This document shows positions 8,416-16,248 of a stretch of DNA of 64,000 nucleotides, piece by piece. This DNA comes from JBGSMF01 sp964651475 (lineage in GTDB: Bacteria; Chloroflexota; Anaerolineae; Fen-1058). The notes beneath the pieces are model-generated. The model was given only the letters and a program-made list of their open reading frames with translations, had not been told where the DNA came from and searched no databases. Within the stretch, counting starts at the first letter, position 1. Every line of letters begins with the position of its first letter. The translations under genes and the position numbers were made by a program. The stretch covers positions 44,400 through 108,399 of the forward strand of contig CAZYXV010000015.1 in the NCBI GenBank assembly GCA_964651475.1, written 5' to 3'.

Positions 8416-9576
8416 TTAGAACAAAGCTTGTTGCGAAGCCGGCGTTGCCTTTACTTTCCTCCCCCGCCTGGCCTCGACCAACTCTTGCCGCCGCGCCACC
8501 AACTCGGCCCAGAGTGTAGCAGAGGCAATCTCTAGCGCCGGGCTGGGCATCGTCGGGCAGCCGATGGGTGACATTGTCATCGCCGGCGCATTGCCAATCG
8601 AAAACACGCCTTCGGCGCGGCCAATGTCAACCTTGTTCATCGCCTTGTTAACGAGGTCGTGCAGCAGGTCAGTGCCGATCTCATCCACAAGCGCGCCGCT
8701 CACCGTATCCCCATAGAGCACTTGAGCCGCCATCATCTTGTGGCCAAGCAGGTCGAGCGCGTTGGCTTCCTGCGTTCCCTCATACACTGGAAAGAACACC
8801 TTGACCTTCTTGGACGCGCCGGGGCGATACAGTCTCCGCATCGCCTGCCACACAATCGCCAGGCTCCACTCGATTTCAAAAAAGACCGCAGTTTGAAACA
8901 TCGTGAGATTCAGCCCGACCTCGACCAGCCGAGCGTTAGTCAGCCTGTCCTGCCGGACTAGGCAGGGCAGCACGTCGTACTTGAGCGCGTTGGCCTTGAG
9001 CCACGGCGCGCGCTTGACCGGCGCGAGCGATGGCTTGAGGACGCCAGCGCGCAGGCCGGCCGCTTGCAGCGCTTCGACGAGGCGAGGTTCGCAAAGCGTA
9101 TCGCGCTCACCGGTCTGGCGAACGTACACCAACACCTTGCGTCCGTCGCGCCGCTCATCCAGGCATTTTTGCGCCAGCCATTGTTCTTTGGGCAGCCACT
9201 CGCCAGGCTCTACCACCGGCGCAATGAGCCGGAGCAGCCTGGCCTTGACCCGCCCGACGTTCAGTTCGGGCGCTTCGATGGTGAGCCGCTTGTACTTGCG
9301 GTGCAGGCCGTACACCACCAGGTTGCTATCATCGGGCCGCACCAGCGTCAACGGCTCGCCCAAGACCATGCTGGCCCAGATCGCGCCGACCAGCTTGGGA
9401 TGGCCGGGCGCCAGTTCTAACCACATAATCATCATAATCATCATAATCATCATAATCATCATAATCATCAGCCGTTCTTGTTTCTCGCCGTCCTTATCGG
9501 CGCTCGTCATAGACGCCACGCCGTATCCGCTCACAATCACCGACACGGACTTGTTCCGAATGCGTGTTGCAAGCAT
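8416..9576 (-). CDS. helicase C-terminal-half protein (SF2/SNF2-like) with a Met/Ile repeat
   Basis: A 386-aa protein that starts at an ATG preceded by GGAGAG. From about residue 120 it resembles the second RecA-like lobe of plasmid/phage SF2 (SNF2-like) helicases: GRKVLVYVRQTGERDTL, then VEVGLNLTMFQTAVFFE and the motif VI-like QAMRRLYRPG, where the second arginine would be the finger. The first lobe with Walker A and DExx is absent. Near residue 36 a 9-bp repeat encodes MIM five times. Within the helicase lobe LPCLVRQDR is encoded by an inserted palindromic element. It may need a separate N-lobe partner, or be a relic. A strong terminator follows. Confidence 0.65.
   Translation of the reverse strand: MLATRIRNKSVSVIVSGYGVASMTSADKDGEKQERLMIMMIMMIMMIMMIMWLELAPGHPKLVGAIWASMVLGEPLTLVRPDDSNLVVYGLHRKYKRLTIEAPELNVGRVKARLLRLIAPVVEPGEWLPKEQWLAQKCLDERRDGRKVLVYVRQTGERDTLCEPRLVEALQAAGLRAGVLKPSLAPVKRAPWLKANALKYDVLPCLVRQDRLTNARLVEVGLNLTMFQTAVFFEIEWSLAIVWQAMRRLYRPGASKKVKVFFPVYEGTQEANALDLLGHKMMAAQVLYGDTVSGALVDEIGTDLLHDLVNKAMNKVDIGRAEGVFSIGNAPAMTMSPIGCPTMPSPALEIASATLWAELVARRQELVEARRGRKVKATPASQQALF
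8943..8970. repeat. short palindromic insert inside the helicase-like gene
   Basis: CCTGTCCTGCCGGACTAGG followed by CAGGGCAG forms an imperfect palindrome. The same sequence recurs at 20650-20674 inside another gene. It stays in frame here and adds about nine residues. Confidence 0.65.
9425..9469. repeat. 9-bp tandem repeat (ATAATCATC x5)
   Basis: Five perfect copies of ATAATCATC. On the coding (minus) strand this yields Met-Ile-Met repeated in the N-terminal part of the helicase-like protein. The 9-bp unit keeps frame whatever the copy number. Confidence 0.9.
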
Positions 9577-9612
9577 ATCTCTCTCCTTTCAAAGATAGCG
9601 ATAGAGATTTCA

Positions 9613-9631
9613 GATAGAGAGCGTCTCTATC
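9613..9631 (-). promoter_or_regulatory. leader stem-loop upstream of the helicase-like gene
   Basis: GATAGAGA and TCTCTATC form an 8-bp perfect stem with a 3-base loop, about 35 bases before the start and just upstream of GGAGAG. It belongs to the gene-leading hairpin series of this region. Confidence 0.5.
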
Positions 9632-9632
9632 C

Positions 9633-10049
9633 CTATCCGCCGAATCCCAACCCGCGTTCCTTGAGGCTCACGTAGCGGGATTGCGCGATGACCAGATGAT
9701 CCAGCACCTCAATGTCCATCAACTTGCCGGCAGACGCAATTTGCTGCGTCAGGGCCACATCTTCTGGCGATGGTGAAGGGTCGGTGCTGGGGTGGTTGTG
9801 TGCGACAATTTGATCCCACAGTCCCATCACCCCCATCAACACCGACGCCGCATCCGAGAGGGTTGTGATGTGCGGGCGCTCGTCAGACGTGACCGTCATC
9901 GAGCGCCGCCCCAGCGCGATGGCCGCTTTGAGGCGAGCCGCATTTTTCTTGCCCATCCCCTTGACGCGCTGGAGATCGCCCGGCGCGGCCTGCGCCAGGT
10001 CGGTCAGCGTAGCGCAACAAGATGCGCTCAACGTAAGTGAGGCAGGCAA
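9633..10049 (-). pseudogene. radC: radC-like JAB/MPN protein, truncated remnant
   Basis: The frame has the RadC helix-hairpin-helix (DLQRVKGMGKKNAARLKAAI) and then the JAMM metal-binding motif in QIVAHNHPSTDPSPSPED and the end IEVLDHLVIAQSRYVSLKER. Full RadC proteins are about 220-230 aa. Here about 55 residues between SDAASVLMG and IVAHNHPS, including the catalytic Glu segment, are missing. The N-terminus starts from a TTG inside the tRNA-like repeat at 10009-10165, with unrelated residues before the hairpin motif. It therefore appears to be both 5'-truncated and internally deleted. Intact RadC is often linked to mobile elements. Confidence 0.7.
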
Positions 10050-10165
10050 ACGCCTGTCAGCACAAGTGCGCGCACGCGGACTCGGACCGCGATTCCCCGG
10101 TTGGCCGCCACACTGCGTGGTGGTTCTGGTCAGGGCAAGGCCAATGCTCCAGGCGCATCTTGTTG
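10009..10165 (-). repeat. tRNA-like structured repeat, copy a
   Basis: The minus strand carries GAGCATTGGCC, a spacer with its own hairpin (CCACCACGCAGTGTGG), GGCCAACCGGGG, a T-arm-like CGCGGTCCGAGTCCGCG and CGTGCGCGC. A TTGACAGGC stem-loop and CTCACTTACGTTGAG follow. Copies b (21330-21472) and c (62345-62475) share this order. The D-arm half of a tRNA is missing, so it is not called as a functional tRNA. Confidence 0.6.
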
Positions 10166-10201
10166 CCCGATGCCCAAACCCGCCAGCGGCGTCTTATCCC
10201 C

Positions 10202-11413
10202 TCACATCAGTGGCAATTGGGGTTGTTTTGCCTTGCGTCTCTGCTTGTTGTGGGGCAATCGAGCCGGCGTGGCCTGCGCAGCGCGCGCCGCTGGCGCTTT
10301 CGCAGCGGGTGTGTGCAACGCTATCTCGACTTGCCGGCCCCACGCCGCCAGCTGCGCTTGAAACTCGGCCAGGCAGCCCTCAGCCGTCGAAGCGCCGATG
10401 AGATAAAAGCCGCTCTCGCCGCGCCAGAGGTCGAGCGGCAGGGGGCCTGATTTTGCACCCAGGTAGTACATCACCCAATCCCACTCGTCGAACAAATCGC
10501 CAGTGTTCACCACCGTCAGCACGTCGTCGCGATAGCAAGGATGTTCATCGTCGGGGTGATACACAAGGGTGTGGGACGCGCGCAGATGTTGATACAGTGT
10601 GAGGGGCAGCGGGGCGCGTGGATGACTGTCCGGCAGCACGGGGCCATCGGCCAGCGTAATCTCAACAGGGTGTCCCCAGGCGGCCAGAGGTCCGCGGAGC
10701 GCGTCCGCGCACGCTTGCGGTGTGCTGGCTCGAACAAGATCCAGGTTCAGTTTGCCTTCCCACAGGTGAATTGAGGGCATCGTGTCCGGCGGGCGTGACA
10801 GCCAGTGAGCCACCCAATAGTCGGGCCAACTGCCGTAGATGATGAAAATACCGTCGCTGTAAAAAGGTCGTGAGCTATCGGGCGGCGCTTGATAGATCAG
10901 CACGTGGCGCGGCTTGAGCTTGGCCACGAGCGCCTCCGGCAGCGGCGCGTGCGGCTTGCCATTGGAGAGCAGTGGGCCGGAAGGTGGCGCGGCAGGTTGG
11001 TCAGCCGGCGCCAGGTCGGCGTAATCGGCCAAGACATCCGGTGGGACTGGATAACCATTTGACAGTGCGCGTTGAACCACCAGGTAGTGAAAGTCGAGAT
11101 AGTCTTTGCCGGTCTTGTAGGCGCTTTCGGCCGAAGCCAGCCCATAGCCCAACGCCGTGCTGGCCAGGCGTATCCGCGCAAAACGCGCAAACTCGCCCGC
11201 TTCTTCCGAGCCTGGCCTCTGCAGCACTCTACGCGCCAGGAACGCATACGCAGCCAGCTCTTCGTCATTGGCATGCACGCCCGCGCCATACATCACCTTC
11301 CAGCCGTGATAGAGCTTGCCGAGTTGTTTATCAGGCAATGCGGCCAACCCCTGCCCTGAAGCTTGAGCCGAAGGGTCAAATTCGTCTCGTCGCATTTCCC
11401 ACAGTTCTTTCAT
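10202..11413 (-). CDS. hypothetical protein with a tandemly duplicated domain
   Basis: A 403-aa protein of unknown function. Residues about 155-255 and 265-365 are a tandem duplication. Each starts with HAPLP or RAPLP, has HVLIYQ or HTLVYH, then a Trp-Asp-rich stretch (GSWPDYW, DEWDWVMYYLG), LxLDL(W/V) and ends AAWGxxVEI. The C-terminal 45 residues are Ala/Lys/Arg-rich. The phrase LLSNGKPHAPLP recurs as LLNGHPRAPLP in the 1169-aa protein upstream, so the two proteins share a linker or domain edge. An in-frame palindromic insert encodes PSAQASGQG near the N-terminus. A 14-bp stem-loop lies just upstream of the start. Confidence 0.7.
   Translation of the reverse strand: MKELWEMRRDEFDPSAQASGQGLAALPDKQLGKLYHGWKVMYGAGVHANDEELAAYAFLARRVLQRPGSEEAGEFARFARIRLASTALGYGLASAESAYKTGKDYLDFHYLVVQRALSNGYPVPPDVLADYADLAPADQPAAPPSGPLLSNGKPHAPLPEALVAKLKPRHVLIYQAPPDSSRPFYSDGIFIIYGSWPDYWVAHWLSRPPDTMPSIHLWEGKLNLDLVRASTPQACADALRGPLAAWGHPVEITLADGPVLPDSHPRAPLPLTLYQHLRASHTLVYHPDDEHPCYRDDVLTVVNTGDLFDEWDWVMYYLGAKSGPLPLDLWRGESGFYLIGASTAEGCLAEFQAQLAAWGRQVEIALHTPAAKAPAARAAQATPARLPHNKQRRKAKQPQLPLM
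11348..11376. repeat. short palindromic insert (CCTTCGxC family)
   Basis: CCCTGCCCTGAAGCTTGAGC followed by CGAAGGGTC matches the family CCCTGAGC-n-GAAGGG. It lies in frame in the 403-aa protein gene, encoding PSAQASGQG. Confidence 0.6.
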
Positions 11414-11435
11414 CTCATTTCTCCATTCAAAAGTC

Positions 11436-11467
11436 GAGCGGGCAAGTGATTGTTCACTTGCCCGCTC
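11436..11467 (-). promoter_or_regulatory. 14-bp leader stem-loop
   Basis: GAGCGGGCAAGTGA pairs perfectly with TCACTTGCCCGCTC across a TTGT loop. On the minus strand the stem is followed by GACTTTTGAATGGAG and the ATG at 11413. It could be an intrinsic terminator of upstream transcription, an attenuator or a processing site. A second small stem (TTACTGT/ACAGTAA) lies at 11474-11490. Confidence 0.65.
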
Positions 11468-11526
11468 AGCGTGTTACTGTGCAACAGTAATGCTCAGGCG
11501 TACCAGTAGTACCCATCCTGTAACCT

Positions 11527-11733
11527 GCAACTTTCCGATGCGGTAGTGGCGGTATTTTGCAGTATCCGCTTGAATTGTGAGAGCATTGTGGCGATATTTT
11601 GCAAGTGAGCCTTTCAAGAAGCGCCGGGCAGTTCACTGCATCGGAAAGCCAATCACTGCAACGAAAAACCTCAATTCTGCATCGGAAAGTCAGCCCTACT
11701 GCATCGCAAAGTCTCATTCACTGCATTGTAAAG
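11527..11733. repeat. iteron-like array (about 21-bp period)
   Basis: Five direct copies of a TGCATCGGAAAG-like unit start at 11637, 11657, 11678, 11700 and 11722, so the spacing is 20-22 bp or two helical turns. An inverted copy (ACTTTCCGATGCGG) lies at about 11530-11543. The stretch is non-coding and lies upstream of the 403-aa gene and downstream of the 129-aa gene. This is the layout of replication iterons or of a partition or operator site. Confidence 0.6.
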
Positions 11734-11745
11734 TTAAAAGTTACA

Positions 11746-12135
11746 TCAATTTCTCCCTCGCTTTGCTTGCTGAAGAACGGCGCGCGCCTTGGTAACCGCC
11801 AAGCGCAATGATTTGGGCGCCTTGCTGACCTCAACATATTCGTCATACGCGGCGACGATCTGTCCCAGAACGTCCACCATATCCGGCAAGCGCTCAGCCG
11901 CCGCGAGGGGATTCTGCGGGTTGGCCTCCATGGCCGCGTTGGCAGCCTTGACAATCAACTGCACGTCATATTCACGCCACCGCATCAACGTGCTCTGTCC
12001 ATTTCCGTTCGTTGGCGGATAGGTCAGGATTGCCAGCACAAAGTGCCTGCCGCTGGGATCGCTCGTGCAACCGCCCCACAGTTGACCCTGGTGTATTTGC
12101 CAGGGGCCGGGGGTACAAACGTGTGATTGCGTCAT
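11746..12135 (-). CDS. small phage-type hypothetical protein (TPGPW motif)
   Basis: A 129-aa protein. I start at MTQSHV, preceded by AAGGAG nine bases upstream, rather than at the upstream ATG that would lie inside the leader hairpin. The opening CTPGPWQI and the later LIVKAANAAMEAN resemble a widespread phage/plasmid family with an HTPGPW start and a NAxLIAAAP core. The function of that family is unknown. It lies between the iteron-like array and the 1169-aa gene, in the same direction. Confidence 0.65.
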   Translation of the reverse strand: MTQSHVCTPGPWQIHQGQLWGGCTSDPSGRHFVLAILTYPPTNGNGQSTLMRWREYDVQLIVKAANAAMEANPQNPLAAAERLPDMVDVLGQIVAAYDEYVEVSKAPKSLRLAVTKARAVLQQAKRGRN

Positions 12136-12159
12136 GTCACTCGTCTCCTTGAAAAATTG

Positions 12160-12190
12160 GCGGGCGAGTGATGCCTCGTCACCCACCCGC
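12160..12190 (-). promoter_or_regulatory. leader stem-loop between two minus-strand genes
   Basis: GCGGG (12160-12164) pairs with CCCGC (12186-12190), and GTGA pairs with TCAC inside. On the minus strand CAATTTTTCAAGGAG follows, so a terminator-like hairpin and T-run run straight into a Shine-Dalgarno. Confidence 0.55.
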
Positions 12191-12204
12191 TCACTGGTTG
12201 AATA

Positions 12205-15200
12205 TCAAGCCGCCGATGCCCGCCACGTCACGCCGCGCCCGGCCAGCGGTACTTTGCCGGTTTTGTCACCAATGCAGTAGTACAGGAAACGGGTGTCAAC
12301 TTTGATGGCCATTGCCCTGACCCATCCCGCCGCACGTCCCATATCCATTTCGATGAACTGGGGAATGCCATCGGGCAGTTTGCTCGCCTTGTCCTTTTTA
12401 GCAGGTGCTTCTACGGGAGCATCTAGATTGCTAGACACAGGCACTTTTGCCGGTGCATCTGCCTTCTCCGTCCTGGGAGCGAGGGCGACATTCTTGGGAG
12501 CGGGCTCCACATCAACCACTGCCGGCGCTTCGCCTACCACAGCCGTGCAGCGCTGTCCAGTGAACACCCACTCATTCCGTCCGCACTTGACCAGGATTCC
12601 CTCATACGTGGCCAGGCGCCTGACCTGCTCGTTAAAGGTGCGGGCTACCTCGCCCTGCCATTCAGCCCGTGGCGCGACCTGGCAAAGCGTGAGCTCGCTG
12701 GGTGAGCCGACAATGACGGCGGTGCATACCCAGTACCGCTGGCCGATGTACCAGACGGCCTTGACTGCTCCCTTTTCTACGATGGGCTGCGCTGAACAGG
12801 ATTGACGAATCTTGTCGAACCACTTGTAGTGAACGGCAATGAGTTCTGGGACAGTTGGCGGCGGCACAGCGCCATCACCGCCGGGCGTTTTGAGCGCGCT
12901 CCAGTCGCCACACGAAACACAGGTTTCCGATTCCACAACCAGGTGACCATAGCGTTCTTGGTACATCCAGGTAGACCAATCCTTTTTGTCTTGTGCATAC
13001 GCAGCAATGACGGCCTGGCGTGGAGAGCACGTGTAGGTGCTGGTCTCACCAGTGGATAAATTGACAACCTCGACTGTGCTCACTTTGCATCCCTCCTGGC
13101 TTATCTTGCTCAACCCCTCCCAGCCGCAGCCAAACGACTTGTGCAAAGCCGCAGAGACTGGGTCGGAATAGATGAGAGGTTGGCTATTCTCCCCCTGGAT
13201 AGATCTGAACATGGTCAGCCAGATGCGTTCTTCACGAGGTGGCGCCGCAGCATCATTCTGAATAGCCGGGTTGTCTTGCATCAGGCGAGCAAACAAGGCG
13301 TCAGCTCTCCGCGCGACCTCGGCATATTTCTGCCGGGCTACAGCATGTTCTTCGTAAAGATCGAGGATGTGTTGCTCATTTGACCAGTGCGCGGTCCAAC
13401 TGAGCGGCGAAGCGGGATCATCGAAGGCGACGCTACTCTTGGCGCCAGGCTCGCAGTGTTTTCCATCCAGGCCAATGACCGGCGCTGCGATCTCAAACCT
13501 GACGTATTGTTTGCCGCGCTGCCGGCCCTTGCCTTCTGTGCGCACCACTTGCACGGCATCGGGCAACTGGTTAATCAAATCCAGGACATGGCCCACGGTC
13601 GCAAGCTCGCTCAAACGCGCCACGACCGGCGCGAGGACGACGCACTTTGTAAAAGGCGCATCGTCTTTGGCTGCCTGGTCTGATTCGGGAAGAGTGTGAA
13701 CGGCTTGCACCTGCTCGCGCAAGCCATCGGGCAACGGCGCGCGCGGGTGACCATTGAGTAATGTTGGACTGTCCTGCGCAATTGTCGCCGCCAGGTCGCC
13801 GGCGCGCTTGACCTCTATGCCGTTTTTGAGCCAGCCCTGAGCCTTGACCCCCGCGACTGTACGGGGGTTGATATTCTTGGCCCACATCCCGACAAAACTG
13901 GCCAGGTCGGCCTGCATCCGGGCATTCGTGACCTTTTCGATCCGCGTCCCATCGTCCGAAAACTCGACATAGCGTTTCCACCCGCCGCCCACGCGAGTCT
14001 CGCCACTCACGCGAATCGCCACCGGCACCTGGGTCACCTCGATGGGGAACCACTCGCCATCATCAGGCGCGACCCAGAACACGATTTCTGGATCGGCAAT
14101 CAGGTCGCCGTTTTCTTCGCGGTAGTGCGCGACGGCCACCTGGTTGGGGCCAATCACCTCAATGACCAGCGGCATATACGGCGGCATCTCTAATCGCAGG
14201 TGCGCGCCCACTTGCGACAGGTCAATGTCGTGACCCGCGCACAACCTGGTGATGACGGCGCGCATGGTCTTGGCTGGACGCAGGCCTCTGGGTATGGGGA
14301 CGGCCTCGTTGAATTCGGCCAACTTGGACTTGCACACAGGGCAAGTAATGTCCTCTACACGCGCCTGGCTTGCCTCAATGGCTTGCTCAGATGCCTCCGC
14401 GCCACACCATCGCGCAGCGCCAGGCCCACTCCAAACGTGAACGAGATTGGTAGCGTTGTCTGTATCCAATTTGCATCTTGATTCTTGCTCAATCCCGGGC
14501 GAATTTTCGCCGCTCGCCGGCAAGCCTTCGCCAAGCCGGGTCAGTCTCTCCACGCCCACGTGCTCGATGCGGCCCAGCGGCACGCCACCCGGCGCGAGTA
14601 TCTGGTCAGTGTCTATGTCGGCCAGGCCGTGATTCACAGACCGGATTGTGCTGGTCAGCGTTTCGCCGGATCCGGTTACCCAACTGACACGCTCGCCCAC
14701 TGCGAACGGCGGCCAGCTCTCCCGCCACAACCGCTGGCACTCTGGGCACATATTCTGCCCGGTGTCGGCCTCGTAGCACGAGACGATGTCGTAGGGAATG
14801 ATCGCCGTATAGTTGAGATCGGCAACACCGCACAGCGCCGGCCGTTGAGCCGTTGGCCGGATGTGGCAGAGATAGGCCTGGGAGTCGCCGGACGCCAACG
14901 AGAGCAGTCCCTCGCACCTGCATCCGAATGTCCCCTTTACCAGACTGTCCAGGTCGGGATATTCGGTCTTGACGTATTGCCAGCGCGGCCTGGTTGCCGC
15001 GAGCAGATAGCGAAACATTGTTATCCAGATGCGCTCTGGCCGATGCTTCCACACGCGGTCATCCTCGCGCAATTCAGGATGCGCTTCCATCAGCCTGGCA
15101 AGCAATGCGTCAGCGTGCTTGCTCAGGTCAGGGCGTTTGCCCCTGGCCTGGGCGTGCTCGTCGTACAGCATCAGGATATGCTGCTCTTGCGTCAGATTGC

Positions 15201-15714
15201 CCTTGTTCCACTTGATTGGGGTGAGCGAGAGCCGCTCTACCGGCTTGCTGCTGGCCGACGACCATTGCAAGCCATCTGCGCCAATCACCCGGTCAAAGGT
15301 GCGGTAGGTCCTGTATAGCTTGCCGGCATTGGACGCCTTACCCTGCTTTTCGTCCATACCGAACACGCCGGGATGAGCGACAATGAAGCGTTCCACATCT
15401 TCATCCGTCTGTAGCTCGCGCAGGTCGGCACTTGAGGGCGGGAGCGCCGGCGGGTTGTCAAAGGGAAAGATGGCAGCCGGATCACTCGCGCCCGCCTTGA
15501 TCCGGTCCGTGATGCTTTGCGGCAGTCCGTCTGTGAGCAGCCTGGCGAATTCCCCAACCGTCATCAGCCGGGCCACCTGCCGCGCTTGCTCGATTGAGAC
15601 CAGCGCAAACCAGTCAAGTGTGTCTTGGGACACGCCCTCGCCCGCAAGCAAGGCCGCGTGAACCTCGGCGCACAGAGCGCGGCCAACGGGCAAGTTGCAC
15701 TTTTTCGTTTTCAT
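12205..15714 (-). CDS. large hypothetical protein with duplicated domain and Cys pairs
   Basis: A 1169-aa protein with no family I recognise. A module of about 200 residues occurs twice, in the N-terminal third and again in the C-terminal third. Each copy has QEQHILMLYDEHAQAR or NEQHILDLYEEHAVAR, then ADALLARLM/ADALFARLM, RIWITMFR/RIWLTMFR and a Gly-Cys site (FGCRCEGL, FGCGWEGL). Cys pairs that could bind zinc follow: MCPECQRLW, CPVCKSKL and CVSCGDW. The C-terminal segment has low-complexity Ala/Pro/Lys linkers. A stem-loop and AAAGGAAA precede the ATG. The frame is intact over 3.5 kb, so it is under selection. A DNA- or RNA-binding role is only a guess from the zinc-ribbon-like pairs. Confidence 0.7.
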   Translation of the reverse strand: MKTKKCNLPVGRALCAEVHAALLAGEGVSQDTLDWFALVSIEQARQVARLMTVGEFARLLTDGLPQSITDRIKAGASDPAAIFPFDNPPALPPSSADLRELQTDEDVERFIVAHPGVFGMDEKQGKASNAGKLYRTYRTFDRVIGADGLQWSSASSKPVERLSLTPIKWNKGNLTQEQHILMLYDEHAQARGKRPDLSKHADALLARLMEAHPELREDDRVWKHRPERIWITMFRYLLAATRPRWQYVKTEYPDLDSLVKGTFGCRCEGLLSLASGDSQAYLCHIRPTAQRPALCGVADLNYTAIIPYDIVSCYEADTGQNMCPECQRLWRESWPPFAVGERVSWVTGSGETLTSTIRSVNHGLADIDTDQILAPGGVPLGRIEHVGVERLTRLGEGLPASGENSPGIEQESRCKLDTDNATNLVHVWSGPGAARWCGAEASEQAIEASQARVEDITCPVCKSKLAEFNEAVPIPRGLRPAKTMRAVITRLCAGHDIDLSQVGAHLRLEMPPYMPLVIEVIGPNQVAVAHYREENGDLIADPEIVFWVAPDDGEWFPIEVTQVPVAIRVSGETRVGGGWKRYVEFSDDGTRIEKVTNARMQADLASFVGMWAKNINPRTVAGVKAQGWLKNGIEVKRAGDLAATIAQDSPTLLNGHPRAPLPDGLREQVQAVHTLPESDQAAKDDAPFTKCVVLAPVVARLSELATVGHVLDLINQLPDAVQVVRTEGKGRQRGKQYVRFEIAAPVIGLDGKHCEPGAKSSVAFDDPASPLSWTAHWSNEQHILDLYEEHAVARQKYAEVARRADALFARLMQDNPAIQNDAAAPPREERIWLTMFRSIQGENSQPLIYSDPVSAALHKSFGCGWEGLSKISQEGCKVSTVEVVNLSTGETSTYTCSPRQAVIAAYAQDKKDWSTWMYQERYGHLVVESETCVSCGDWSALKTPGGDGAVPPPTVPELIAVHYKWFDKIRQSCSAQPIVEKGAVKAVWYIGQRYWVCTAVIVGSPSELTLCQVAPRAEWQGEVARTFNEQVRRLATYEGILVKCGRNEWVFTGQRCTAVVGEAPAVVDVEPAPKNVALAPRTEKADAPAKVPVSSNLDAPVEAPAKKDKASKLPDGIPQFIEMDMGRAAGWVRAMAIKVDTRFLYYCIGDKTGKVPLAGRGVTWRASAA

Positions 15715-15736
15715 GGTGTTTTTCCTTTGTTAGATG

Positions 15737-15760
15737 GACAGTGGGTAGTCAATCACTGTC
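15737..15760 (-). promoter_or_regulatory. leader stem-loop of the 1169-aa gene
   Basis: GACAGTG (15737-15743) pairs with CACTGTC (15754-15760). The stem lies about 25 bases before the start, just upstream of AAAGGAAA. Confidence 0.5.
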
Positions 15761-15775
15761 ATTGCCATTTTGCGA

Positions 15776-15804
15776 TTTACACTGTTGGCAAGTCATGCTA
15801 AAAT
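15776..15804 (+). promoter_or_regulatory. sigma70-like promoter for the HNH cassette
   Basis: TTTACA (15776-15781), a 17-base spacer and TAAAAT (15799-15804), with TG one base before the -10. It points at the coiled-coil gene 90 bases downstream, divergent from the 1169-aa gene. Confidence 0.6.
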
Positions 15805-15891
15805 GGGATTAGTACAGGTGATGTACGTAAACGGCAACGTTCTTCTTCCCATCTCAAGCCATTTGCCGCTCAGGCTTACAGGAGAAACAAG

Positions 15892-16248
15892 ATGGAATGG
15901 AATGATGAAAAACAAGCCCGACTAGATGTGCTGCGCGCCGCCGAGCTGGCAGGCGCGCTAGACGAAGCCGGCAAAGTTGAGTTGGCAGCCCTGATTGAAT
16001 CCCTCGATAGAGAAGAACGAGAACGGTTAGCGCCAACATTGGCCCGAATGCAAGTCGAATATGCAGCCTTGCGCCAACAGGCACAAGAGAGTGCGGCTGA
16101 AAATGAGCGATTGGCCAGTCTGGCGGCGCAGATGGAGCGGTTACTGGCCGATGGACGGCAAGCGTTGCGCGACTTGCAGCGTCGTCACGAGGCTATTCGA
16201 ATGGAATATCAGCAGGTCACGGGCAGACCCTTGTCGGTAGCGATGTAA
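15892..16248 (+). CDS. small coiled-coil protein upstream of HNH nuclease
   Basis: A 118-aa, Glu/Ala/Arg/Leu-rich protein predicted to be almost wholly helical and coiled-coil (for example AALIESLDREERERLAPTLA and LRDLQRRHEAIRMEYQQ). AGGAG lies seven bases before the ATG. Its stop overlaps the HNH gene start by one base (TAATG), so translation is coupled. It may be a partner or inhibitor of the nuclease. No family is recognised. Confidence 0.7.
   Translation: MEWNDEKQARLDVLRAAELAGALDEAGKVELAALIESLDREERERLAPTLARMQVEYAALRQQAQESAAENERLASLAAQMERLLADGRQALRDLQRRHEAIRMEYQQVTGRPLSVAM

Noticed and set aside
8903..9598. Plus-strand open frame opposite the helicase-like gene
   Set aside because: It is Ser/Arg-rich with an Ile run from the 9-bp repeat, which is the antisense of a GC-rich gene. 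The minus strand has the Shine-Dalgarno, terminator and motif evidence.
11527..11733. CRISPR array
   Set aside because: Units are only about 12 bp with spacing of 20-22 bp and are imperfect, so there is no room for spacers and no cas genes are present. Iteron-like is the better reading.
14485..15318. Plus-strand open frame opposite the 1169-aa gene
   Set aside because: It is antisense of an intact 3.5-kb gene with clear duplicated modules. It has no ribosome site and a composition typical of shadow frames.
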